From Piromyces finnis (taxonomy: Eukaryota; Neocallimastigomycota; Neocallimastigomycetes; Neocallimastigales; Neocallimastigaceae), in assembly GCA_002104945.1 (NCBI GenBank), contig MCFH01000025.1, forward strand, positions 372,001-436,000: a stretch of DNA of 64,000 bases, read 5' to 3'. The notes below the pieces were generated by a model. It had not been told where the DNA came from. It was given only the letters and a program-made list of their open reading frames with translations, and searched no databases. Each line of letters begins with the position of its first letter. Position 1 is the stretch's first letter. The position numbers and the translations under genes are program-made. This document shows, in pieces, positions 1 through 22,300 of the stretch.

Positions 1-429
1 AATTTTATATTTATTAATTCATTAATTCTAATACTATGAATATAACCATTTTAAACATAACATTTAACTTTTTTTAAAAAAATATTTTCAAAAAAAAAAA
101 AAAAAAAAAAAAAAAACATTTTATTTATAATAATTCAAATATAATATATACGGTTTAAAAAGCAGGCAAATTACTTTACTTGCCATGTTTCTATTTTTTT
201 TTTTTTTTTTTTTAAATTTTTTTATTTTTGCTATAATAAAATTCATACATTGAATGTTTTATTCATTTCAATTATTTTAGTTGATATATATACTTTAATA
301 TGAATATGTTAATAATTTTTATGGTATTTATATTACCAATTTATTTTTTTGTACTTACATTCATTTTATTTTATTTTTTCTTTATATAAAAAGACTTTAA
401 AATTTTGTTTAATAATACTTTTAAAGGCT

Positions 430-469
<40 letters not shown>

Positions 470-1002
470 AAGTGTATTACTATTATTATACTATTTGATA
501 TAAATACTATAGTTAAATATATTCCAATTTTATAAATTCCTTATATATTTCTTTCTTTCCTTTGAGATTTTACTCAACAAAGCAGAAATAATAAATGGAA
601 TTCTTTTATTATTTTTTATTTTTAATAATATTTACACTTCTCTATTTTTATTAAAAATAAAGAAAAGTTCTCAAAACATAAATTAATTGAAAATTTTAAA
701 ATTAATTAAATCAAATATAATTAAAAGTAGATGAATAAATAATTATCCTGGATTTTTGGCAGAACCATTTTTTTTATGTAGAATTTACATAAAATATATA
801 TTTTAAAAAAAATTTTTATCAACTATTTATTATCAATAATGATTATCAATTAATTTTTTTTTTTAATAACAATATTATTATTTTATTTTATCATTTTACA
901 TACATATCATATATACAAAGGATTGAATAAATAATTCATTTTTATATAAATGCTAATAATGAATTATGAATTATTATAAAGTGACACTATTTGTATTTAA
1001 AC
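1..1002. other. Intergenic, A/T-rich, no gene seen
   Basis: This stretch lies 3' of the minus-strand ATE1 gene and runs to the window edge. It holds only A- and T-homopolymers, the longest being 37 A at 431-467, and no open frame with coding character. I see no RNA gene. Confidence 0.7.
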
Positions 1003-3390
<2,388 letters not shown>

Positions 3391-3789
3391 ATACTAAAAA
3401 TATAGGTTTATTATAATTATTATTATATAAATATTTTATTATAATAACTTTTAAAATTATGCCAATAATATTTAATATAAGACTTTATACTTCTCTTTCT
3501 CCTTTATAAAATAATAATGTATAATTTTTATTATAAAAAAAAATAAAAATAAAGAAATAACTAGAATTAAGAAAATATAATTATTATTTTTAAAATTTAT
3601 TATTATTGTAGATTTTAATTAATTAGATTTTAATTAAGCAGTATATGTTGTATTATATTTTATTATTATTAGCTATAAAAAAATTGTACAATAAACTTGA
3701 AATTATTGTATATATTTCATTATATATAAAAATATTTATATATTTTTTTATATACTTTTTTAATAAATAAAAATAATTGAATAATAATA
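3391..3789. promoter_or_regulatory. Shared divergent promoter region
   Basis: These 399 bases separate the ATG of ATE1 (minus) from the ATG of the RG-rich gene (plus), so both promoters probably lie here. The sequence is nearly all A and T with many TATA-like stretches; no specific element can be singled out. Confidence 0.45.
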
Positions 3790-4056
3790 ATGGAAAACTA
3801 TAATCAATATAGTCAAAATAGCTTTAGAGGAAGAGGAAATGGAAGAGGAAGAGGAAGAGGTAGAGGAAGACCTTATTTTAATAGACAAAATAATTTTAAT
3901 CATTATAATAACAATTTCAATAATCAATTTAATAATAATAATAATAATATGAGAAATAGAAATTTCAATAAATACTCAAATAATAATAATGTAAATTCAC
4001 ATTTCGAATTTACTTGTGATGAATTTGTCAAGGATCCTTGGTTTGATTTAATTTAA
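3790..4056 (+). CDS. Small RG-rich, Asn-rich protein ending in a DPW motif
   Basis: This is an intronless 88-aa frame. Residues 13-27 are a dense RG tract (FRGRGNGRGRGRGRGRP). An Asn/Phe/Tyr-rich middle follows, and the C-terminus is HFEFTCDEFVKDPWFDLI. RG tracts usually bind RNA or are arginine-methylated. The acidic tail with an (E/K)DPW core recalls the C-terminus of M-phase-specific PLK1-interacting protein (TTDN1/MPLKIP), which also has a Gly/Arg-rich N-terminus; this is only a resemblance. The ordered, non-repetitive tail and an ATG placed soon after the divergent promoter region argue for a real gene. I do not recognise a catalytic domain, so the function is unknown and probably RNA-linked. 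Confidence 0.55.
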   Translation: MENYNQYSQNSFRGRGNGRGRGRGRGRPYFNRQNNFNHYNNNFNNQFNNNNNNMRNRNFNKYSNNNNVNSHFEFTCDEFVKDPWFDLI

Positions 4057-5408
4057 ACATTATATCATTTAATGTAATTTTTTTTTTTTTTCATTATAAT
4101 GTACATTATAGCACAGTATTCATTATTTAATGAAAAGTATTATATATTTATTTGATGAACATTTATATTTCTAAAATAATATATTATTCATTTATAAAAT
4201 AAAAAAAAAAAACATAAATAAAATGTTTTTATTAAAAAGAGCATAATTAAATATATTTAATTAATATTACATACATTTTTAATATAAACAAATAAAACTA
4301 AAATTATAAAATGCAGAATCATTTACCATTCTTTTTTATAGTTATAACAAGCATTTATAAAATTTAAAAATATATGATATTACTATCAATAATAAAGTTA
4401 AATTGTTTTATAATATTTAGTAAGTAATTATCTATTCATAAAGAATTATATTTAAATAGAATATTATTATTATAATAATATTGTAAATTTATTTTCTTTT
4501 AATACCACCTATCCTCTTCACTTTTTTTTTTGTCTGTTTGTTTGTTTTTTAAATATTGAATCTATAATAATAAACTATGTTTTTATCATAGATTTAATAT
4601 ATTTAATAATAATTATATTATTCACAACTTTTTAATATATTACCTTGGAGAAAGAAAGAAAAAAGTGTTAATTTTGTATTATACCAAAATGTTTATGTAT
4701 TTATCAAGTTGCTATCAAAAATATTCATCAATTTCTTAAAATTTTTGATACTTTTATTATAATATTTGATATTAAAAATGAACCAAATAGAATAAAAAGT
4801 AATTTAATAAAGATTTTAATCATATATTTTTGAATCTGAACCAATTAAAAATTATTTTTAAAGTACAATTTTATAAATCTACATACTTAAAAACATTCTA
4901 TCTACAGTTATTGTTTTTTTAATTACTAATAAATAAACTTGTTTTGGTAAACCACTTTTTTTTTTTAATATTACAACTTTTTATTTATTTTTTATTTAAT
5001 TTTTTTTTTTTTTTTTCAAAATATTTATATAAATTTTTATTGATAATAAAAAAATATATTATGGATACGATGTATTTATCGATAATAATAAATATCTAAA
5101 ATATTAAAGCAAACTAAATAAAAAAAATTTAATCAATTTTTTTGTTGTTGTTATTTCTTTCAATAATAATTTAATTTGTTTAATATTTTATGCTGTATTA
5201 ATAGATATAAGGTATTATAAGTATTTTCAACAATTGATATGTTATAAAAATATTAATATTTTTTTAAAAAATAATGGATATGCTATACAAAAATGTAAAT
5301 TTAATTTTATAAATTATAAAAAAAATGACTTTACACTATTAATTCATTATTAATTGATATTATTTTCTTTTAATATTAGCCTTTTATTTAAAGTTTATCC
5401 GAAACATC
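4057..5408. other. Intergenic, A/T-rich
   Basis: This 1.35 kb lies between the 3' ends of the RG-rich gene and the minus-strand membrane-protein gene. It holds homopolymers and short A/T repeats only. The plus-strand frame at 5354-5626 starts at the end of this stretch and otherwise lies over the Pro-rich coding repeat, of which it is an antisense shadow. Confidence 0.6.
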
Positions 5409-6070
5409 TTATTGAACATTTGGATAAAGTGGCTGTCCATATGGAGAAGGAGTTGGGTAAGATCCTTGTGGTGGTGGTGGGTAGGCACCTTGTGGTGGTG
5501 GGTAAGATCCTTGTGGTGGTGGGTAAGAACCTTGTGGTGGTGGTGGATAAGTACCTTGTGGTGGGTATGATCCTTGTGGTTGAACATCAACAACTTCTGG
5601 TTCACTACCATATGGTTTACCAGTAACAGCTGGAGTTTCAGATGGAATTTCATTATTTTCGTTCTTTCCTTTCTTCTTTCCAGATGAAGCAAGGCTACAG
5701 CAACCCAAACAGCAGCAGATACAAGTGACAATAATAATTGTAATAATTATAACAATTATAATAATAATCCATTTTGCTATTTTACCGAGTCCTTTTTTAA
5801 CAGCTGTATAATTTTTAAAAAGGATAATATTAATATTTAAATTTTAATAAATTATTATAGTTATAGACTATTATGTTTATATATAATATATATTATTATA
5901 CATTGTTTTTATATTTTACCTTTACCACCACTACTAACAGAAACTTTTTTAGAATATTTAGCATTTGGATCATTTAACTTTAAATCAGTTATTTCATTAT
6001 CAATAGCTAAACTATTGACAATAGTTAATAAAGTAGCAAAGAGACTTAATAAGAATAATTTGCTATTCAT
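5409..6070 (-). CDS. Signal-peptide, single-TM protein with Cys cluster and Pro-rich tail
   Basis: Two exons (6070-5920 and 5803-5409, phase 1 junction) give 181 aa. The start MNSKLFLLSLFATLLTIV is a typical signal peptide, with cleavage likely near residue 21. A short luminal or extracellular part of about 40 residues ends in a basic stretch (KKGLGKIAKW). Residues about 62-79 are an almost pure Ile/Val transmembrane helix. It is followed by CICCCLGCC, a likely palmitoylation cluster, then KKKGK. The tail (about 110-181) is a Pro/Gln/Gly/Tyr repeat of the type YPPPQGS and ends GQPLYPNVQ. The layout (signal peptide, TM, Cys cluster, PPxY-like tail) resembles Shisa-type adaptors, but I see no homology that proves it. 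The function is unknown; a type I plasma-membrane or endosomal adaptor is inferred. Confidence 0.8.
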
Positions 6071-6515
6071 TTTTATTATTTATAATATTTTATTTTTGAT
6101 TTATTTTATATATATATATATAGAATTATTATCTACTTCAAATTAAATTGATTAGTTTTACTTTATTTTTTAATATATTTTTACTTTATTTTAAAAAAAA
6201 AAAGTTTTCAAAGTCATAAAAAATGGTACTTTTTTTCTTTCTTTATATAATATTTTTTTCCTACATAATATATTATATAATAATATTATAATATTAAAGT
6301 ATTACTATTGTTACTCCAATAAACCTAATATTATTTTTTTTTTTTAAATTTACTATTTAAAAATCGACAGCTTTTTCCAATAATTTATTATAACAAACTT
6401 TAATAAATAATAAAGTCTTAAAATTAATTTGTGTTCAAACCATAATTAATAATAAAATATACTATTTTTTAATAAAACAAATTAATTCATATAAAATTTT
6501 ATTATTAAAAATTAA

Positions 6516-6800
6516 TTAAAATAATATATTCAAATAATTAATTGTAAGGTATATAATATATATTATATATATTATATTTGATTTCCACCAGGTTTTTTTA
6601 AAACGATCCAATTTTACAATAGCAAATGTATTTTGCAATATATTAGAATATATTCCAACCAATGGTAATGATAAAAATATTAATAACACTAAAGGAAGGA
6701 AAAGAAAAAAGATTAAAGTAATACCTACTATATAATATAATAATATATATATACTTTTATTCTTTAGAAAAAAAATATTTATAATAAAATGAATGAACAT
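6516..6800 (-). CDS. Doubtful small hydrophobic ORF or membrane-protein exon
   Basis: The frame encodes 94 aa. Its central part (about residues 25-72) looks less random than its surroundings: two adjoining hydrophobic stretches (IVGITLIFFLFLPLVLLIFL, SLPLVGIYSNIL) and then an amphipathic QNTFAIVKLDRFKKTWWKSN. Both ends are low-complexity Ile/Tyr encoded by simple repeats. It could be one exon of a membrane protein whose other exons I cannot find, a decayed gene, or chance. I recognise no family. Confidence 0.25.
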   Translation of the reverse strand: MFIHFIINIFFLKNKSIYILLYYIVGITLIFFLFLPLVLLIFLSLPLVGIYSNILQNTFAIVKLDRFKKTWWKSNIIYIIYIIYLTINYLNILF

Positions 6801-7066
6801 TACTTTGTTAAAAAATATATATATATCTTTATTATATATATCTTTATATTTTCATGTGATAAAAATAATAAATATAATAATAATTAACTATTAAAATGAA
6901 TTAATAAAAAAAAATAATTAATTTGTAATAAAAAATAATTTATGAAAATTGTTTCTTTTTCAATTTAATTAAAATTAACCATAAACTTTTAATTTTCATT
7001 TATCAGCAATAATGTTCAAAAATGCTCAATAATATTTCTGTAGTAAAGTCTGTTGCTTTTTTCATT

Positions 7067-7144
7067 AAAAGTAATTAACAATAATGGTATATTTATTACG
7101 ATGGTATCAAAAGTAATTAACAATAATGGTATATTTATTTCGAT
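7067..7144. repeat. Short tandem duplication, 42-bp period
   Basis: A 36-base block starting aaaagtaattaacaataatg at 7067 recurs at 7109 with one difference. Between the copies are six bases. It is non-coding and looks like a recent local duplication. Confidence 0.8.
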
Positions 7145-8347
7145 ACTAATAAAACCAAAATCAATAATATCATATAATTTTTAATGGTTTCATTTAAATA
7201 ATATAGACATTTCTTCAATATCTATAATTTATGATATATATTCTATCCATTCCTACACAAAGACATAATAGTTTTAAAATAAATAGTAAAACATAAATGG
7301 ATTGAATTGGTTGATGATACAAAAGATATAATAATAAATTAATATAAAAAAACATCTTTGAAATTATCAAATAACATTTTTTTTAAAAAAAAAGAAAAGT
7401 TCATATATATTAATTGGAATCTTAAATAAATTATAATATGAAACGATATTAATTTTTAATATTCTTATTACAATATTCAAATATGTTAATTAACATTATT
7501 AACATTATTATAAAATAGAATAATTGAACTTTATAAAACTTTTAATCATTCGTTTAAATATAATGTTATTGATTTATTAAATGAATAATTCAAATATAAA
7601 TATATATTTATTATATATTTTGTTAACCTTTTTTAAAATTTTAAAATGAAAAGTTAGAAATTTTTTGTACATTAATGATCTTTGATAACATTAAAATCCT
7701 TGAAAATATATAATTATAATATTTAATATCGATAAAATCTTTGATATATTTTATATTTTATAATACTATTTATAATAGGACTCTTTAATAATAATAAAAA
7801 TCCTTGTTTTTACAATATAAATAAACAAGCAAGTAAAGTTTTTATGTACTGTTTTAATTACAAAAAAAAGTTACACAAATGTTACATTTTATTTTTATGT
7901 TTATAAAAAACTAATAAATAATAATATTAAAAATTATTATTTAATAATTTATTTAAATTTTAATAATATCATTATTTTTTATTATTATTAAGTAAAAAAA
8001 AAAAAAAAAAATATTTTGATATAAATTTAATTATAATATTTATTAATTAAAATATAAACAACAAAAAAATAAAAAATATAAAAAAAACAAATTTCAAAAT
8101 TTCAAATTTCAAATTATAATATGTTTTATGAAAAAAAAAAAAATTAAATTAGATTGGCTTCATTATATATAATAAAGTAATATATAAAAGTTTAAATATA
8201 TAAAGGTATCTTTTTATATATTAAAAGAAAAAATACTCGACAATAAAAATTAATAAATAATATTTTTTAAAATGTATTAAAAAAGTTTTTAATAATTCAA
8301 CAAAACTAAATAGCATTTAAATATATATATAAATATTAATAGTAAAA

Positions 8348-15156
<6,809 letters not shown>

Positions 15157-16310
15157 ATTTTATTGACACTTCATTTCAATAAATTAAATATAATTAATAA
15201 TATTAAAAAATAATAATATTAATATTTAAGAGAATATGAAAAAAAGTTTTTTATTATAAAATGTATAAACTATTTTATAAATATAACAAATAAAGATATA
15301 TAAAATATATAAAAAAATGTTTACTTTAAAGAAAAAAGTTATTTACTACTTAACTTTAAAAATAAAAAATTAAAAAATTAAAAAAAAAAAAAAAAAAAGA
15401 TTATTAAAAAAGATTAAAATAGGAATTAATTAAATTTAATTAAATTAATAACTTTAAAAATTAATATAATTTTAAATGGTACGAATTAGAATAAAGATCT
15501 AAAATGGGTATGAAATAGATTAACTTTAAAAAAAAAAAGAAAATTCAATATAATATTTATAATATTTTTATTTAAAATATTTACTTGTTATATTTTATAA
15601 TAATTCAACTTTATCCTTTTAAGAAATAAAGAAAATTAACTTTTAAAATACAAATATTATCTTTGTGTTAAAAAGTAATTAACATTTTAATATAAAAATT
15701 TCTGGAAATATATTACCAATATACTTTTAATATATATAAAATTTTATATTTCATTATAAAAAAATATTATTGTCTATCTTATAGAATTTTTTTTATATTT
15801 AATATAATAATAATAAATAATAATTATATAAAATTGAATAATAATTATTGAAAATTTTGAAATAAAAAAAAATTAAATTAAATTTTTATTATTTAAATTT
15901 TATTATAATTTTTTTTTTTTTTTTTTACTTTTTTTTTTCGAATTCACAGTCATCAATTATAAAAATTTACTTTATATAATTGCCAATAAAAGATTAAAGA
16001 TTAGTTTGATTGTAAAATATATAGATAGATAGATAGATAGATAAAAAATAGAGAGATATAATATAAAAAAATTAATATCAAAATATTAATATTTAATGTT
16101 AAATTATAAAAAAATTTAAAGTCATTTTCCATGAAAATTTAGAAAAAAAAATATTAAAAAATATTAAAAATTATATAAAGAAATTACAAATTTTATAAAG
16201 TTTTAATAATTCATAAATCTATTATATTTTATTATATAATGATAAATAAATTTAAAAAATACTTTATATTCATATAATAAGAAGTAATAATTGTAGATAA
16301 TTATAATACT
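15157..16310. other. Intergenic, A/T-rich, GATA repeat
   Basis: This gap lies between RAB3GAP2 and the Cdc7 fusion gene. It contains a short gata repeat at 16022-16043 and homopolymers. It should hold the promoter of the downstream gene. Confidence 0.55.
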
Positions 16311-19300
16311 ATGGAAGTTGATAATGATAATAATACTCAAATTCCTTCAGTACCCCAAAAAATTAAAAAGGAAATTATTGAGGATAATGCATCAATGTCA
16401 AATAAAACCCCATCAACTATAAATATAAGTTCACCAACACCTACAACACCTTCTATTCAGAATATCCCATCTTCTTCAATACAAAATGTAAACAATGTAC
16501 CTATAAAATATTTGAGTGAAGAAAAAGATTCCTATGTAAATATTCTTGAAGAACAATTGGAAAAAGCTATTGAAAAAATAGACCAATTGGCTGTCGAAAA
16601 AAATGAATTAATTCAAAACTATCAAAATCAACATTCTTTAAATTCAGAAGATAACATCCAGATTTCTAATGAAATAAATAATTATCAAGTTCAAACTGCT
16701 GAAGAATTATCTTCAAAAATAAAAGATTTAGAACAACAATTAAAACAAGAAATTTCAATCAAAGAAGAAGGATTTAAAAATTATGAAAGTCGAATGGAAG
16801 AATTACAGAAAAATTATGATACCATTACAAAAAATAATGATATGAAATCAAAAGAAATTGATACATCCTTTAATGCTATAAAAGATATTCAAAAGAAATA
16901 CGAGCAGGAACTTTTGAAAAAAGAAAATTACAAACGTCAAATCAATAAAGTATATACAGATAATGTAAATTTAAAAAAGGAAAATGAAGAAAATAAAGAA
17001 AAAATAGAGGAAATGAAAAATGAAATTGAACAGCTCAATAAAAATATTGAGTCATTAAAAGAAAATATTAAAACGCTGAATGATTCAAATTCTGAAAATA
17101 AAGAAAAAGCAGAAAACAATGATGGTAATGGTGAAACGATACAACAATTAAAAGAAGTAAAACAGGAATATGAAAAAAAAATGGAATATCTTAAAAATAA
17201 ATATGAAACATTAAATAATTATCATGAAGGTTTCAAAACCAAAATCTATGGCCAACTCGATCAGCTTTTTCAAGATTATAAAAATAAAGAAGATAAGTAT
17301 AATAATGAAATTAATGAAAAAAATACAGAACTTTCCTCTGCTTTAACTAAGAATAAAGAATTGATAGAAGAAACAAAATCAAAAGATGACCAAATCAAAG
17401 AGTTAAATTCAAAAATTGAAAAACAAATTATTGATTATAATGATTTAAAAAAAGAACTTGATAAAAAAGAATCTGAATATAAGATAAAAGAACAAGAAAT
17501 TATAATGATAAATGCAAAATATAAAGAATTAATTGAAAATAAAAATAATACAGATAATGATTATGCCGGTAAATCTAAAAATGAAGAGGATAAACTAAAA
17601 GAGCTGGATATACTAGAAAAATATAAAAATGAATTAGAAAATAAAAATCATGACCTTAACACTACTCTCGATGAATTAAAGGAACTAAAACTACAGTTTG
17701 AAAAAAAGAATACTGAAATTAACGAATTATCAATACAAAATGATAAATTGAATGAATATTTAGAAGAATTGAATGAAATGGAAAGCAGTAACGAGAAATT
17801 AACAAAGGCATTGGAAGAATTAAAACAGTATAAAGAAACATCCTTTCAAAAAGAAAAGGAGATTATAAATTTAAATAAAAAGATTGAAGAGTTAAATAAA
17901 GTTAATGAAAGCATCAGTGAAAAAGATCAAGAAATAACAAAATTAAATCAAATGGTAAATGAAAAAGAAAAAAATCAAAGTGAATTTGATAAACAAACAG
18001 AACAAATTAAACAATTAAACGAAAAAATTGGAGAATTAAATACTTTTGAAATGAAATTTAAAGAAAAAGATCAAGAAGTAAGTTCACTTTATGATAAAAT
18101 CAAAGATTTAGAACAAGAGAAGATCCAGTTGCAAGGCGTCGAGAAGAATCTCAAGGATGAATTAGCCACATTAGCAAGTGAAAGTAATGTTAGAGACGAG
18201 GAAATTGAACGTCTTACAGAAGATAACAAAGCTTTAAGAAAAAAAGAGCAAGAATTTAAAATTAAAGAGGATGAATTTATTAGTCGCATTCAAGAATTAA
18301 AAGAAAATGAAATAAAGTATAGACAGGGATTCATGAGAAAAGAAGATTCACTACAGGTAACTATTAAAGAATTGAATAATAGGCTTCAAAGTCAAGAAAT
18401 TGCAAAGAGTAATGAATATAAAAATAAGGTTACTGAATTAAATAAAGTTATTAAAGATCTAGAAGCCGACAAAGAAGGATTTGCAAAAAAAGAAGAAGAA
18501 TTAAAAAATGATCTGGATAATAATTTGAAAATACTGAAAGAAAAAGAAGGATACTTCAAAGAATTAGAAGAAGACTATGAAAAAAAGAAAAAAGAACTAA
18601 CTAATCTAAGGGATAAGTCAGATAGAAATGATGAAGAGATTGAAAATTTAAAACAATTAAATAAAGATTTAAATATTAATAATGAGTCTTATAAAAAGGA
18701 AATTGGGGATTTGAAACAAAAATTCATGGCAATATCTGAAGATAATGTAATGAAAGAAAATAAAATATTAAGTTTAAATAAGAGTATAGCGACCAAAGAA
18801 GAGGAAGCAGAAAGTGCAAAATCTAATTTAGGTAAGAAAGAAAAAGAAGTGGAAAAAATAATAAATCAAATTGATCAAAAAAATCAAGAAAATGAACAGT
18901 TAAAGCAAAAATTAATAAATGTTGAAAAAGAATTAGAAATGGTAAAACAAGAATCTATTGATACTAAACAGAGATTCATTCATAAAGAAGATGAATGTAA
19001 AGAATTAGCCGAAACTGTAATACAACAAAATACTAAATTATTAGAAACAGATGAAAAAATAAAGAAATTAGAAGCAAGCATACTTTCTAAAGAGGAAGAC
19101 TATATTTATCTTAAAGAATGTTACACCAAAACAGAGCAATCACGGAACAAATTAAAAGAAGATAATAAAAGTCTACAAAATAAAATTAATGAATTAAATG
19201 AGAATAATTTTAAACAAGAAATAAAATTAAAGGAAGAAAAAAGGTATGAAAAACTTATTGAGGAATATAAACAAAAAGAATTTGAATACTGTGAAAAAAT

Positions 19301-22300
19301 TAAAGAATATGAAAAAGCAAGTGTTTCCTGTCTTTCAAAGCTTCATGAATCAACGATAAAAGAAAAAGAATATTTAAAGCAAATTGAAGAATTCAAAGAA
19401 AATTTAGAAACATGGGAAAAAGAAAATGATAACTATAAGAATGAGATAATGGTCTGTAAAAAAGAAAATGATGAGTATAAGGAAAGATTAAGATCCGCAG
19501 AAAAGAGAACGGATGATTATAGAGAAAAGTTAAAGATTTCAGAAGAGGAAGTAGATAATTATAAAATGAAATTGAGAACATCAGAAAATATAAGTGATGA
19601 ATACCGTGAAAAATTAAGATCCTCCGAAAATCGAATCGACGAATATAGAGAAAAATTAAGATCCTCTGAGAAAATGGTAGATGACTATAAAGAAAAGTTA
19701 GTCTCTACCGAAAAGCAATTTAAGAATAAATCAGAAGATTTCGAAAAAGAGATAGAACAATTAAGAAATAAATTGACAGAAGTAAAAAAAGAGAAAGAAG
19801 ATATTGAAAAAATATATAAAGATAATGAAAATAAGGATAATATTGTTATAATTAAAGGTAAATATTATTGATTTTATATATTATTTGTTAGTAGTATGAT
19901 GTATACGTATATTTCTATATTAATTAAATACCTCTGTTATAATTAACTATTAGATACTACAGAAAATAATTCCAGAATAATCTATGAAAAAGAAAAAATT
20001 AAAAAAGAAAATGAACAATTAAAGAATGTCATTGTACAAGTCAACGAAATGGTAGAAAATCTTAAACGTCAACTTATTGTTAAAGATAATGAAATCCAAA
20101 ACGAAAAAATAAAGCAAGAAAAAATACATCATGAAATGGAAGATAAAGAAATTGAACACAAAAAAATTGTTGATCAACACTTATTAGAAATAAAAATAAA
20201 AGAAGTGGAATTAAAGAATCTTATTATGAAATATACAGCATTGAAACAAGGAGAGAATGATGAGGAGAATGAGGTCAATGTAGATTTCATTAATATCAAA
20301 GAAGAGATTATGGGTATTAAAAAGAAGGCCGAAGAGGATGTTAAATTAGAACTCGAGTATGAAAAGAGTATCTATATTAAAAGAAAAGAACAAGAATATC
20401 ATAAAAAAAACGATGAACTTGAAAACAAAATGAAATTGGTAGAAATTAAGGCACAGGAAGAAATTGAAAACTTCAAAAATAAACTTAAAGAAGATGCCCT
20501 TAAAGAAATTGAAGAATTCAGAAAGAATTATGAAATTATTCAATTTAACGAAATTCGTCAAAAAGAATTAGAAATTGAAAATAGATACAAAGAAGCCATA
20601 TCTATTAAAAAGCAAGAATTAGATCAGCAAGAGAATAAATTATTAAAGATTAAAAAGCAAGAAATTGAAAGTGCTTTCAATCGTATCATACGAGCAAAAC
20701 AGCACGAATTTGAAGAAAAGTATAAAAGAAAAGTCATGAATCTTAAACTTTTAAACAACAATGATTCTCAAAATAATATTTCTGATGTCAATAAAAATAT
20801 TGTCAAAATCATTAATGATTTAAAAGACCAAATAAATTCCTTGACCAATAGTTTACAATTAGAAAAACAAATCAATGAAAATAACCATAAAAAAATTCAG
20901 ATTTTAGAAGAAGACCATACGAACAAAATACAAATAATACTTCAAAATCACTTTAATCACATTAATAACAATACTATCTTTAATAATAAAACACTCTCCC
21001 TCTTTGATAAAAATGAGTTAGAAAGAATATATAATAATATTAATACTCGATTCCTCGAAAATCTTGAAAGCGGTAATAGTTTTGGTCAAATGAATGAACA
21101 GTCATATTCAATAAAAAAACTAAATGAAATTTTAGCAGCCTTCCAGATCTATTTTTGGAAGTTGAAGGAAACTGTTCAAGACTACGAAAATAAAATAAAG
21201 GAAGTTAATTGGAGTAAAAAGATGAACGAAACAAGAAATGAAAGTGATGAAATTATTAGAAGAGAAAATAAGTTCAAATTATTAATGAGGGAAAAAGAAA
21301 GTGAATATTTAAGAATATTAACAGAATTAGAAATAGAAAATTATTTAAAGGAAAGTAATTTGATTGAAAATGGACTGTATATGAAGAACAACAGCTTTGA
21401 CAAGAATCATTATGAAAATCGTCTTAAAACACTTGAAGTACAATACAATAATTGTATGAATATTTTAGAAAGTGAAAAGAAAATATCTACTCGCCTATTG
21501 AATGAAAACAAAGAGCTTAGTCATCATTTAATGAAGGAACAAGAATCTTCCAAGGACATTGCTAAAACAACCCAAAAATACAAAGATTTATGTAATCAAT
21601 ATCGTCAAAAGTTAAGTGCCTTAGAAGATAAATACAAGAGCGAGTTAAAGAAACGTAGTAAGATTATTGAAAACTGTATACGTCAAATGAAGCAAAAACA
21701 AAGTAAACATAGTAAAACAAAAACTGCGGAATTTGTTAATATTGATGGGGTCGTCAATACCTACAAAAGAGACGATGATGGTAAAACAGAGGATGAATCA
21801 CGCCAAAAGTATCATTCTGATTTAACAACGGGTGACTTTGCCACATCCCTTTACACAGATCGATACACAAACAGAGAAAATGATGACGAAGAAGACGATA
21901 GTGATGAAAACAAAAGTAAAAGTGATTCAAGTGAAATTGAAGATGAAAAAGAATCAGACTCTCTTCAAACAGAGTCTTTTAATACTACTGTAAGAACCAC
22001 CGAAATGACCACTGAATTAAATGATTCTGAAGAAGAAGAAGACAATGGCAAATCAAACTCCAATGAAACTAGCAATAATAATGAAAAAGATGATGATGAT
22101 GATGAAAATAATGATGAAGAAAAGCATCATACTCGTGTATACAAAAGTTATCATGAATCATCCTCAGAAGAAGGTAATGATGATAATGATGATGATGATG
22201 ATGATGATGATAGCGATTCATATCAAAAAAAGAAAAGCAAAAAGGAAAAGAAAAAGGCACATAAAAAGAATAACAAAAAAAAGAGTAGTGGTCATGATGT

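Larger units (their letters stand above)
6071..8347. other. Intergenic, A/T-rich, with one doubtful minus-strand ORF
   Basis: This 2.3 kb separates the divergent membrane-protein gene and RAB3GAP2. Apart from the doubtful hydrophobic ORF at 6516-6800 and a 42-bp-period duplication at 7067-7144, it is simple A/T sequence. Promoters of both flanking genes must lie here, but no element stands out. Confidence 0.5.

Noticed and set aside
5354-5731. Overlapping frames on both strands over the Pro-rich repeat
   Set aside because: They are shadows of the repeat in the minus-strand membrane-protein gene, which has a signal peptide and proper splice sites.
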